Assembly (NCBI RefSeq): GCF_007828865.1
Contig: NZ_VIVK01000001.1
Location: forward strand, 4,092,001 to 4,156,000
DNA: 64,000 bases
Direction: 5' to 3'
Source: Kribbella amoyensis
Lineage (GTDB): Bacteria > Actinomycetota > Actinomycetes > Propionibacteriales > Kribbellaceae
The first letter of the stretch is position 1. Each line of letters starts with the position of its first letter. This document shows positions 15,385 to 22,423 of this stretch, piece after piece. The notes beneath the pieces are model-generated. The model saw only the letters and a list, made by a program, of their open reading frames with translations, was not told the origin of the DNA and did not search any database. The position numbers were made by a program, and so were the translations under genes.

Positions 15385-17586
15385 GTGGCTGGTCAGGTAC
15401 GGGAAACCGGCGGCGTCGAGCTGGTCCTCGGTGACCTCTTCGAGACGGAGGCCGCGGCCCTGGTGGTTCCGGCCGGCGCGAACGGTTCGGTCGCGATCGA
15501 CGTCGACAACCGGCTGCGGGCGATGGGCATCGACCTGGCCGCCGAACCGATGCGTCTCGGCACCGTGCGGCTGGTCGCGGGCGGACCGAAGTTGCTGCTG
15601 GTCGCCGCTGTCGTTCCGGACTGGGACCGCTCCACCCCCGCGCTGATCGAGGAAGCGGCTCGCCAGATCGGTGCGTTGGTCCCCACAGCCGGCTCGGCGA
15701 TCGCGTTCCCGCTGCTCGGTACCGGGGCCGGCGGGCTCGATCCCGAGGACTCCGCTCGCGCGATCGCGGCCGGCTTCAGCAGTACCGCTCCGGAGGGATC
15801 GCGCGCGCAGATCTTCGTCCGCGACTCCCACACCCTGGCCGCACTCCGAAACGCGCTGCCAGAGCTCTCGCTGGGGGCCTCGCTGCTCAACCTCTTCGGC
15901 GATGCCCGAACGGAGCTGCCGATCCAGAACCAGACCCAGGACATCGCCGGCTTCGACCAATCGGTCCAGCAGGAACCGGCTCGGCCGATCGAGACTGTGC
16001 CCACGCACACCGACAGCCCGGCCGTGGTCGACGAGCTCGGCCGGAAGGGATTCGCGCGAGTCCTTGCCCGGCGGATCCGGGACGCCCGCACAGAGGAGAG
16101 CCGGAAGGCATCCGGGTCGCCCGATCGGCGGACGCGACGCGGCGGCGCCTTCCTGATCCACCTGCACGCACCGTGGGGCGCGGGGAAGACCTCGCTGCTG
16201 AACTTCCTCAGCGCCGAGCTCCGCCGCGACGATCCGGCTGCGGGGGAGCGGCGCTGCGTGGTCGTCGACTTCAACGCCTGGCGGCATCAGCGGATCGACC
16301 CGCCGTGGTGGTGGCTGATGACCGCGCTCTACAGCGGCGCCGTCCGCGAGCTGCGGCAGTTCGACCGGCGCCGGGCGTACCTGCTCCGGTTGCGCGAGTG
16401 GTACTGGCGGCTCAAGGGCGGCTGGCCCGGGTACCTCGCGTTGCTGCTCGTCGCGGCCATCCTGGTCGTGGTCTGGCAGACCGGGTGGCTCGGCGGGGTC
16501 CGCGGGCAGAAGCTGTTCTCGCTCAACGCGGCGACCGGCCTGATCGTCACCGTGGCCGCGATCGTCACGCCTGCCCTCACGATTTGGGGCCTGCTGCACG
16601 GCTTCGGGCGCTGGGTCTTCGCGACCTCGGCGCGGGGCGCACGGCGGTTCATCGCGAACACCAGTGATCCGATGCGGCTCGTCCAGGAACACCTCGGCGA
16701 CCTGGCCGCGTGGATCCACCACGACGTGGTGATCATGATCGACGACCTGGACCGCTGCCGTGCGCCGTACGTGGTCGAGCTGCTGGAAGGGATCCAGACG
16801 CTCTTCCGAGACGTGCCAGTGACGTACGTGGTCGCCGCCGACCGGGACTGGCTCGCGGACAGCTACGCCACGGAGTACGGCGACTTCGCCGGGTCCACGG
16901 CCGAGCCGGGGCGGCCGGTGGGGTTCCTGTTCCTGGAGAAGACGTTCCAGATCTCCACCGGTCTGCCGCGGGTGGGCGACCAGGCGGACGGGTTCTGGGG
17001 TCGCCTCTTGCGGTCGACGGCCGGCCCTGGTGAGCACGAGCTCGACACCGCTCGCGCCGCCGCTACCCGCGAGCTGGGCCGCCGTGGAGTGACCGAGGCG
17101 CGCCGAGAGGTTGCTGCCCGGCCCGGGGCGACTCCGGCCGACGTCCAGGCGCGGCTGGAGACACTGGCCGTCGAGATGGTCAGCGAGCGGGCGCAGCTGC
17201 AGAACACGCACGTACTCGAACCGTTCCGCACCCTGCTCGGCCGCGACCCGAACCCGCGGCTGATGAAGCGCCTGGTGAACGCATACGGGATCGCCCGCGG
17301 CATCGAGACGTTGCAGGGCATCAACCTCGCCGACGACCGTGGTCGGGAGCAGCAGACCGCGCTGTGGACGATCCTCTGCCTGCGCTGGCCCCTGCTCGGC
17401 GCGTACCTCGCCCGGTACCCCGAGCGGGTGGCGCTGATCGGCGGCGAGGCGGAGCGCGACGTCGTCCCGGAGGACCTGCGCGTGCTTTGCACGGATCCGG
17501 AGGTGGTTGCCGTGGTCCACGGTGACGCTCCGGGGGTGACGGCTGCGCTGGAGGACGCCGCGCTACGCTCCGTCGTCCTCGCCTGA
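15385..17586 (+). CDS. Membrane-anchored KAP-family P-loop NTPase with N-terminal macro-like domain
   Basis: KAP NTPases are STAND-related ATPases with membrane helices inserted in the ATPase domain; bacterial members include phage-exclusion proteins. The GTG at 15385 (733 residues) is preferred over 15361 because GGGAGG lies six bases before it. Residues 1-165 resemble a macro domain (VELVLGDLFETEAAALVVPAGAN; FPLLGTGAGGLDPEDSARAI). Walker A is WGAGKTS with Lys268, followed by FNAWRHQRIDPPWWWL, typical of KAP. Two transmembrane helices lie at about 350-370 and 386-408. Walker B is MIDDLDRC with Asp453. The C-terminal region is helical. It appears monocistronic. Macro domains bind ADP-ribose, but the canonical asparagine-rich loop is altered here, so ligand binding is only a proposal. 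Confidence 0.8.
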   Translation: MAGQVRETGGVELVLGDLFETEAAALVVPAGANGSVAIDVDNRLRAMGIDLAAEPMRLGTVRLVAGGPKLLLVAAVVPDWDRSTPALIEEAARQIGALVPTAGSAIAFPLLGTGAGGLDPEDSARAIAAGFSSTAPEGSRAQIFVRDSHTLAALRNALPELSLGASLLNLFGDARTELPIQNQTQDIAGFDQSVQQEPARPIETVPTHTDSPAVVDELGRKGFARVLARRIRDARTEESRKASGSPDRRTRRGGAFLIHLHAPWGAGKTSLLNFLSAELRRDDPAAGERRCVVVDFNAWRHQRIDPPWWWLMTALYSGAVRELRQFDRRRAYLLRLREWYWRLKGGWPGYLALLLVAAILVVVWQTGWLGGVRGQKLFSLNAATGLIVTVAAIVTPALTIWGLLHGFGRWVFATSARGARRFIANTSDPMRLVQEHLGDLAAWIHHDVVIMIDDLDRCRAPYVVELLEGIQTLFRDVPVTYVVAADRDWLADSYATEYGDFAGSTAEPGRPVGFLFLEKTFQISTGLPRVGDQADGFWGRLLRSTAGPGEHELDTARAAATRELGRRGVTEARREVAARPGATPADVQARLETLAVEMVSERAQLQNTHVLEPFRTLLGRDPNPRLMKRLVNAYGIARGIETLQGINLADDRGREQQTALWTILCLRWPLLGAYLARYPERVALIGGEAERDVVPEDLRVLCTDPEVVAVVHGDAPGVTAALEDAALRSVVLA

Positions 17587-17656
17587 GCCCTGGGTGCAAC
17601 GGCGGCCCGGAGCGGCTTCGGAGGTGAGCGATGCGGGGATCGGGACGGTCCGGCGC

Positions 17657-17662
17657 TAACCT
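17657..17662 (+). promoter_or_regulatory. Candidate -10 box of the radical SAM gene
   Basis: TAACCT in GCTAACCTGG would start transcription near 17669. The leader then includes GGAAG at 17685-17689, 6 nt before the ATG. It matches the box in front of the KAP gene. Confidence 0.4.
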
Positions 17663-17695
17663 GGTAGGCGGTCTGTCCCCGTCTGGAAGTGTCTG

Positions 17696-19627
17696 ATGAC
17701 TGTCGACTCGTTGTTTCCCCGCCTGGAGCCGTTGTTGCCGGGTGTGCAGAAGCCGATCCAGTACGTCGGTGGTGAACTGAACTCGGTCAGCAAGGAGTGG
17801 GACGCGGTCAGTGTCCGGTGGGCGCTGATGTACCCCGACGCGTACGAGGTCGGCTTGCCGAACCAGGGTGTGCAGATCCTGTACGAAGTGCTGAACGAGC
17901 GGGACCACCTGCTGGCCGAGCGGACGTACTCGGTCTGGCCGGACATGGAGAAGGTGATGCGGGAGCACGACATCCCGCAGTTCACCCTGGACAGCCACCG
18001 GCCGGTCCGGGCGTTCGACGTGTTCGGGCTGTCGTTCTCGACCGAGCTCGGCTACACCAACATGCTGACCGCGCTCGATCTGGCCGGGATCCCGCTGTAC
18101 GCCGTGGACCGGACCGACGAGGACCCGATCGTGCTCGCCGGTGGGCACGCGGCCTTCAACCCCGAGCCGATCGCGGACTTCATCGACGCGGCCGTGCTGG
18201 GCGACGGCGAGGAGATCGTGCTGGCGATCTCCGAGGTGATCCGGGAGTGGAAGGACGAGGGCCGTCCGGGTGGCCGGGACGAGGTGCTGCTCCGGCTGGC
18301 CAAGTCCGGTGGCGTCTACATCCCGAAGTTCTTCACCGTCGAGTACCTCGAGGACGGCCGGATCAAGCGGGTCGCGCCGAACCGGCCGGGCGTGCCGTGG
18401 CGGACCGCCAAGCACACCGTGATGGACCTGGACGCCTGGCCGTACCCGAAGAAGCCGCTGGTCCCGCTCGCCGAGACCGTGCACGAGCGGTACTCGGTGG
18501 AGATCTTCCGCGGCTGTACCCGCGGCTGCCGGTTCTGCCAGGCCGGGATGATCACCCGGCCGGTCCGGGAGCGCAGCATCACCACGATCGGCGACATGGT
18601 CGACAACGGGCTGAAGCAGTCCGGGTTCGAGGAGGTCGGGCTGCTCAGCCTGAGCTCGGCCGACCACAGCGAGATCGCCGACGTCGCCAAGGGCCTCGGC
18701 GACCGGTACGAGGGCAGCAACGTGTCGCTGTCGTTGCCCTCGACAAGGGTCGACGCGTTCAACATCACGCTGGCCAACGAGTTCTCCCGCAACGGCCGGC
18801 GCAGCGGTCTGACCTTCGCCCCGGAGGGCGGCTCGGACCGGATGCGCAAGGTGATCAACAAGATGGTCAGCGAGGAGGACCTGATCCGCACCGTCGCCGC
18901 GGCGTACAGCCACGGCTGGCGGCAGGTGAAGCTGTACTTCATGTGCGGGCTGCCGACCGAGACCGACGAGGACGTGCTCGCGATCGCGGACCTGGCCAAG
19001 CGCGTGATCGCGACCGGCCGTGAGGTCTCCGGCCGCCGCGACATCCGCTGCACCGTGTCGATCGGCGGGTTCGTGCCGAAGCCGCACACGCCGTTCCAGT
19101 GGGCCTCGCAGCTCGGTGCCGAGGAGACCGACGCGCGGCTGAGCAAGCTCGCCGCCGCGATCCGGTCCGACAAGAACTACGCCAAGGCGATCGGGTTCCG
19201 GTACCACGACGGCAAGCCCGGCATCATCGAGGGCCTGCTGTCCCGCGGCGACCGCCGGGTCGGCCGGATCATCGAGCAGGTCTGGCGCGACGGCGGCCGG
19301 TTCGACGGCTGGAGCGAGCACTTCTCGTACGACCGGTGGGTCGACGCGGCCGGGCAGGCGCTCGCCGCCGAGCCCGTGGACCTGGCCTGGTACACGACCC
19401 GGGAGCGGGAGTACGCCGAGGTGCTGCCGTGGGACCACCTGGACTCCGGGCTGGACCGCGACTGGCTCTGGGAGGACTGGCAGGACGCGCTCGAGGAGGA
19501 CGGCGCGATCGAGGTCGAGGACTGCCGCTGGACCCCGTGCTTCGACTGCGGCGTCTGCCCGCAGATGGGCACCGAGATCCAGGTCGGCCCGACCGGCAAG
19601 AAGCTGCTTCCGCTCTCCGTCGTCTGA
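17696..19627 (+). CDS. B12-binding-type radical SAM protein (TIGR03960 family)
   Basis: This widespread family pairs a cobalamin-binding-like N-terminal domain with a radical SAM domain. The 643-residue protein has the iron-sulfur motif CTRGCRFC (Cys274, 278, 281) and a downstream LKLYFMCGLPTETDED strand. A second cysteine cluster near the C-terminus (DCRWTPCFDCGVCPQMG) could bind another cluster. Function is not established to my knowledge. In most actinobacteria and many other phyla the next gene is the TIGR03936 protein, often annotated as one polypeptide with it, followed by rne. Here that partner is at 33679, about 14 kb away. Confidence 0.92.
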   Translation: MTVDSLFPRLEPLLPGVQKPIQYVGGELNSVSKEWDAVSVRWALMYPDAYEVGLPNQGVQILYEVLNERDHLLAERTYSVWPDMEKVMREHDIPQFTLDSHRPVRAFDVFGLSFSTELGYTNMLTALDLAGIPLYAVDRTDEDPIVLAGGHAAFNPEPIADFIDAAVLGDGEEIVLAISEVIREWKDEGRPGGRDEVLLRLAKSGGVYIPKFFTVEYLEDGRIKRVAPNRPGVPWRTAKHTVMDLDAWPYPKKPLVPLAETVHERYSVEIFRGCTRGCRFCQAGMITRPVRERSITTIGDMVDNGLKQSGFEEVGLLSLSSADHSEIADVAKGLGDRYEGSNVSLSLPSTRVDAFNITLANEFSRNGRRSGLTFAPEGGSDRMRKVINKMVSEEDLIRTVAAAYSHGWRQVKLYFMCGLPTETDEDVLAIADLAKRVIATGREVSGRRDIRCTVSIGGFVPKPHTPFQWASQLGAEETDARLSKLAAAIRSDKNYAKAIGFRYHDGKPGIIEGLLSRGDRRVGRIIEQVWRDGGRFDGWSEHFSYDRWVDAAGQALAAEPVDLAWYTTREREYAEVLPWDHLDSGLDRDWLWEDWQDALEEDGAIEVEDCRWTPCFDCGVCPQMGTEIQVGPTGKKLLPLSVV

Positions 19628-19639
19628 ACCGAGCCCGGC

Positions 19640-20800
19640 TCAGGACGCCAGGTCCTCCGCCGGGTCCAGCAGGTCGAGCGCTTCCCGCAAGGGAAGCGCC
19701 TCGGCACTGTCGAGGACCACGTCGGCACCGGCCAGCTCGTCGGCGCTGACGTACGGGTTGGGGATCCCGATCGTCCCCATCCCGGCAGCGGCCGCGGCGG
19801 CGACCCCGTGCGCCGTGTCCTCCACAGCGACCGCCGCGGAGCCGGCCACACCCAACCGCGACAACGCGAGCAGGTACACCGCCGGATCCGGCTTGTGCCC
19901 GTCCACGTCGTCCCCGGTCACCACCACGTCGAAGAGGTCCAGCGCACCCACCCGCACGAGGTGCCCTTCGACCCAGGACCGCGCCGAACTGCTCGCGATC
20001 GCCACCCGCAGCCCGAGCTCGCGGGCCTCGGTGAGCCAGGCCCGGATCCCCGGCCGGAAGTCGAGCGTCTCGGTGTCCATCACCAGCCCGTCGAAGTCGA
20101 ACACCACCGCTTCGATCGTGCTCCCCACCAACCGGGCGCTCAGCTGGTCGATCTCGGTGTCGGTCAGCCCGATCCGGACCAGGTAGGCCCGGGCGCCGCC
20201 GTACCGCCGATCCAGGTGATCGAGGGAGTCGAGGATGACCTCGGGCGGAGTCCGCAGGTCGGCAGGGCGTTCCGTGATCTCCAGCAGGACCTCGCTGATC
20301 GCGTAGTCCGCGGCGATCAGGTCCCGCGGGACGCCGACCAGGTCGAGCAGGACCGCGACGAGCAAGCCGGTGCGGTCCTTCCCGGAGTGGCAGTGCACGA
20401 CCACGGGAGCGCTCAACGGTACGGCCGCGATCGCCCGGTACGCCGCGGCGATCTTCCGCCCGTTGCGGTCGAGGCTGCCGCGGTAGATGTGCGCCAGCGA
20501 CGGCTCGGACTCGGGATCACGCAGCGCCTCGGCCTCGGGGTCGATCCACGGGATCCGGACGTACGTGGGCGAGCCGTCGAGCGGGTGCGGTTCGCCGAGG
20601 GTTTCCATCTCCCAGTCGGACCGCAGGTCGAGCACGAGGCCCGCGGCGATACCGTCCAGCGCGGCGCGGCCGGCTGGGGACAACCGGTGCAGCGAGTCCG
20701 TCCGGACCACGGTGCCGGCGCGGGTCGTCCGTCCTGAGTTGGTCGGCAGCCCGCCGACGTCGCGTGCGTTCCGGCAGCCGTCCCACCCCAGTTGAGCCAC
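19640..20800 (-). CDS. Tyrosine/dual-specificity phosphatase fused to a cap-less HAD phosphatase
   Basis: The 386-residue protein joins two phosphatases in one frame. Residues 1-225 are a Y_phosphatase3-type domain with signature HCHSGKDRTG (Cys137, Arg143) and the N-terminal NARDVGGL motif. Residues 228-386 are a HAD domain: DFDGLVMDTE (nucleophile Asp235, acid/base Asp237), motif II IASSS, Lys303 and motif IV VEDTAHGV. The usual 60-80-residue C1 cap between DTE and RPGI is absent; only TLDF remains. The GTG at 20800 follows TAATCT by seven bases, so an internal leaderless promoter is possible. It lies 5 nt after the M28 gene and may be its operon partner. Confidence 0.8.
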   Translation of the reverse strand: MAQLGWDGCRNARDVGGLPTNSGRTTRAGTVVRTDSLHRLSPAGRAALDGIAAGLVLDLRSDWEMETLGEPHPLDGSPTYVRIPWIDPEAEALRDPESEPSLAHIYRGSLDRNGRKIAAAYRAIAAVPLSAPVVVHCHSGKDRTGLLVAVLLDLVGVPRDLIAADYAISEVLLEITERPADLRTPPEVILDSLDHLDRRYGGARAYLVRIGLTDTEIDQLSARLVGSTIEAVVFDFDGLVMDTETLDFRPGIRAWLTEARELGLRVAIASSSARSWVEGHLVRVGALDLFDVVVTGDDVDGHKPDPAVYLLALSRLGVAGSAAVAVEDTAHGVAAAAAAGMGTIGIPNPYVSADELAGADVVLDSAEALPLREALDLLDPAEDLAS

Positions 20801-20805
20801 GCGCT

Positions 20806-22131
20806 CTAGATTAGGGCACCTCCGAGCGACTCGAAGTCGTGCCAGGTCCCGTCCCAGGCTTTGTGCTGCAGCGAGCGGTCCGCACCGGCGGCGAACACGT
20901 CCACCCGTCCGGGACCCCACGACACCACCGACCCGGCCGGCCGTGGCCGCGTCCGAGCCGTCGCCTGCAGGCCGAGCCAACCGGCGAGCGCGGCGACGTT
21001 CATCCGCAGGATCTCGGCGGCGAGGGCCCAGTCGAGGAAGGTCAGCTTGTCGTCGGCCGAGTGGATGTGCCCGTTCGCGCTGTCGGCGCCCTCGATCGTC
21101 AGCAGCGCGGGCAACCCCGCGTTGATGAACGGGACGTGGTCGCTGGCGAACGGGTTCAGCGACGTCTCCACCTTCAGCGACGTGTACGTGGCGGCCGCCG
21201 CGGCCAGGTCGCTCATCAACGCCGACGAAACCTGCGCACCCTCCAGCAGTACCGTCGGTCCGGCCGTGTTCTTGCTGGCGATCATGTCCATGTTCAGTAC
21301 CGCGCGGAGGCGGGCCCGTTCAGCGGCGGGCAGCGCAGCGACGTACTGCTTGCTCCCGTGCAGCCCCTCCTCCTCACCACCGAAGAGGACCAGGCGGAGG
21401 TCGTGCTGCCACGGCCGGGTCGCGAGGATCCGGCCGAGCTCGAGGACCCCGGCCGAGCCGCTGCCGTTGTCATCGGCGCCGGGCGCCGGGCCGTTCGGTC
21501 CGCCGGCCAGGTTGATCGAGTCCAGGTGCGCCGTGATCAGGACCAGCCCGCGCGGGACCGGACCACCACCGGCCCGGTCGCCGATCAGGTTCTGCGACTG
21601 GCCCGCGCCCACCGTGATCGGCATCCGGGTCACGCTGTAGCCCATGGCCACCATCCGGGCGGCGGCGAAGTCCACCGCCTGACCGAACGCCGGGCTCAGC
21701 GAGTGCCGGGTCGGCAGACTCGCGAACCAGGTCAGGTCGGCCTGGTACGAGGTCGGCGACAGCGCACCGACCAGGGCCGTGACCGCGGGATCCACCCGGC
21801 GCGGCGCGAGCGTCGGTACGTCCACCGCGATCCCGGGGCGCAGGGTCTGGACGCGCCAGCAGTGGTTGTTCCGCCGACGCGGTCTGTCGGCGGACGAGAT
21901 CACCAGTTGGCGTCCGTGGTCCAGCAACGGCACCACGTCGGGGTACTCGTCCTGGAACGAGCGGCCGACCTGGGTCACCAGCAGCAGACCGGGCGCGGTC
22001 CGGGAAGCGCGGCCGAGTCGTTCGTCGGCGCCGCCCCAGACCAGGGACCGATCGCCGAACCGCGCGGCCTGTGGAGCGTCCACGGCCTCGGCAGCCGGGA
22101 CGACGAGATAACGGACAGGTGAGGTGGTCAT
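20806..22131 (-). CDS. M28-family zinc aminopeptidase with one C-terminal propeller-blade repeat
   Basis: M28 peptidases remove N-terminal residues using two zinc ions. In the 441-residue protein the ligands are His202 (TAHLDS), Asp220 or 221 (GADDNGSGSAG), Glu253/254 (GGEEEGLHGS), Asp282 (NMDM) and His357 (HIHSADD). The N-terminal 125 residues look like an inhibitor-type or protease-associated segment. Residues 402-438 (SWGPGRVDVFAAGADRS then LQHKAWDGTWHDFESLGG) are a single copy of the blade repeated seven times in the upstream metalloprotease. No signal peptide is apparent. The ATG lies one base past the stop of the preceding small gene, so this is an operon. Confidence 0.88.
   Translation of the reverse strand: MTTSPVRYLVVPAAEAVDAPQAARFGDRSLVWGGADERLGRASRTAPGLLLVTQVGRSFQDEYPDVVPLLDHGRQLVISSADRPRRRNNHCWRVQTLRPGIAVDVPTLAPRRVDPAVTALVGALSPTSYQADLTWFASLPTRHSLSPAFGQAVDFAAARMVAMGYSVTRMPITVGAGQSQNLIGDRAGGGPVPRGLVLITAHLDSINLAGGPNGPAPGADDNGSGSAGVLELGRILATRPWQHDLRLVLFGGEEEGLHGSKQYVAALPAAERARLRAVLNMDMIASKNTAGPTVLLEGAQVSSALMSDLAAAAATYTSLKVETSLNPFASDHVPFINAGLPALLTIEGADSANGHIHSADDKLTFLDWALAAEILRMNVAALAGWLGLQATARTRPRPAGSVVSWGPGRVDVFAAGADRSLQHKAWDGTWHDFESLGGALI
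20808..20813 (-). promoter_or_regulatory. Possible internal -10 box before the phosphatase fusion
   Basis: TAATCT on the reverse strand overlaps the last codons of the M28 gene and lies seven bases from the GTG at 20800. That spacing suits leaderless transcription independent of the upstream operon. Confidence 0.4.
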
Positions 22132-22132
22132 G

Positions 22133-22423
22133 CTATTCCTGCCAAACGAGTTCGAGTCGGTCGGGATCGGCGCCGACCACCATCGCGGAGCCGCCGACGC
22201 CGCGGGCGACCACGCCGGACGGTTCCCACTCGCCGGTGTGGGGTTCCGGGGCGTCGCCGCGGCCGATCAGCCACTCGACGAAGGTGCCGTCCGCGCGGAA
22301 CTCCACTCCCCGCCGGCCGCGGGCCGGCGGGAAGGGGAAGTCGTCGCGGCGGTAGACGGTCACCCCGTCGTGGTCCTCCTCGAAGGAGTGCGTCCACCGC
22401 CCGACGATCGGGTCCGTGTTCAG
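22133..22423 (-). CDS. Small protein of unknown function, probably CTG-initiated and coupled to the upstream protease
   Basis: I do not recognise a family. The 96-residue product carries a clear domain-like sequence ([20 protein letters not shown], then [20 protein letters not shown], then HTGEWEP, ending [10 protein letters not shown]) that resembles small lipocalin-like or bacterial stress-domain proteins. No ATG, GTG or TTG lies in frame before GRWTHS. A CTG at 22421-22423 overlaps the protease stop as CTGA, exactly like ATGA and GTGA couplings elsewhere in this window. An AGGTGA stretch lies 7 nt upstream of it. The stop is one base before the M28 ATG. A GTG further in would delete the conserved-looking start. 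Confidence 0.6.
   Translation of the reverse strand: MNTDPIVGRWTHSFEEDHDGVTVYRRDDFPFPPARGRRGVEFRADGTFVEWLIGRGDAPEPHTGEWEPSGVVARGVGGSAMVVGADPDRLELVWQE

Noticed and set aside
15322-17520. Reverse open frame of about 730 codons opposite the KAP gene
   Set aside because: The forward frame has Walker A, Walker B and membrane helices; the reverse frame has none of these.
19631-19641. GAGCC-C-GGCTC palindrome between the radical SAM and phosphatase genes
   Set aside because: A one-base loop cannot form a stable hairpin, and a chance GC palindrome is likely.
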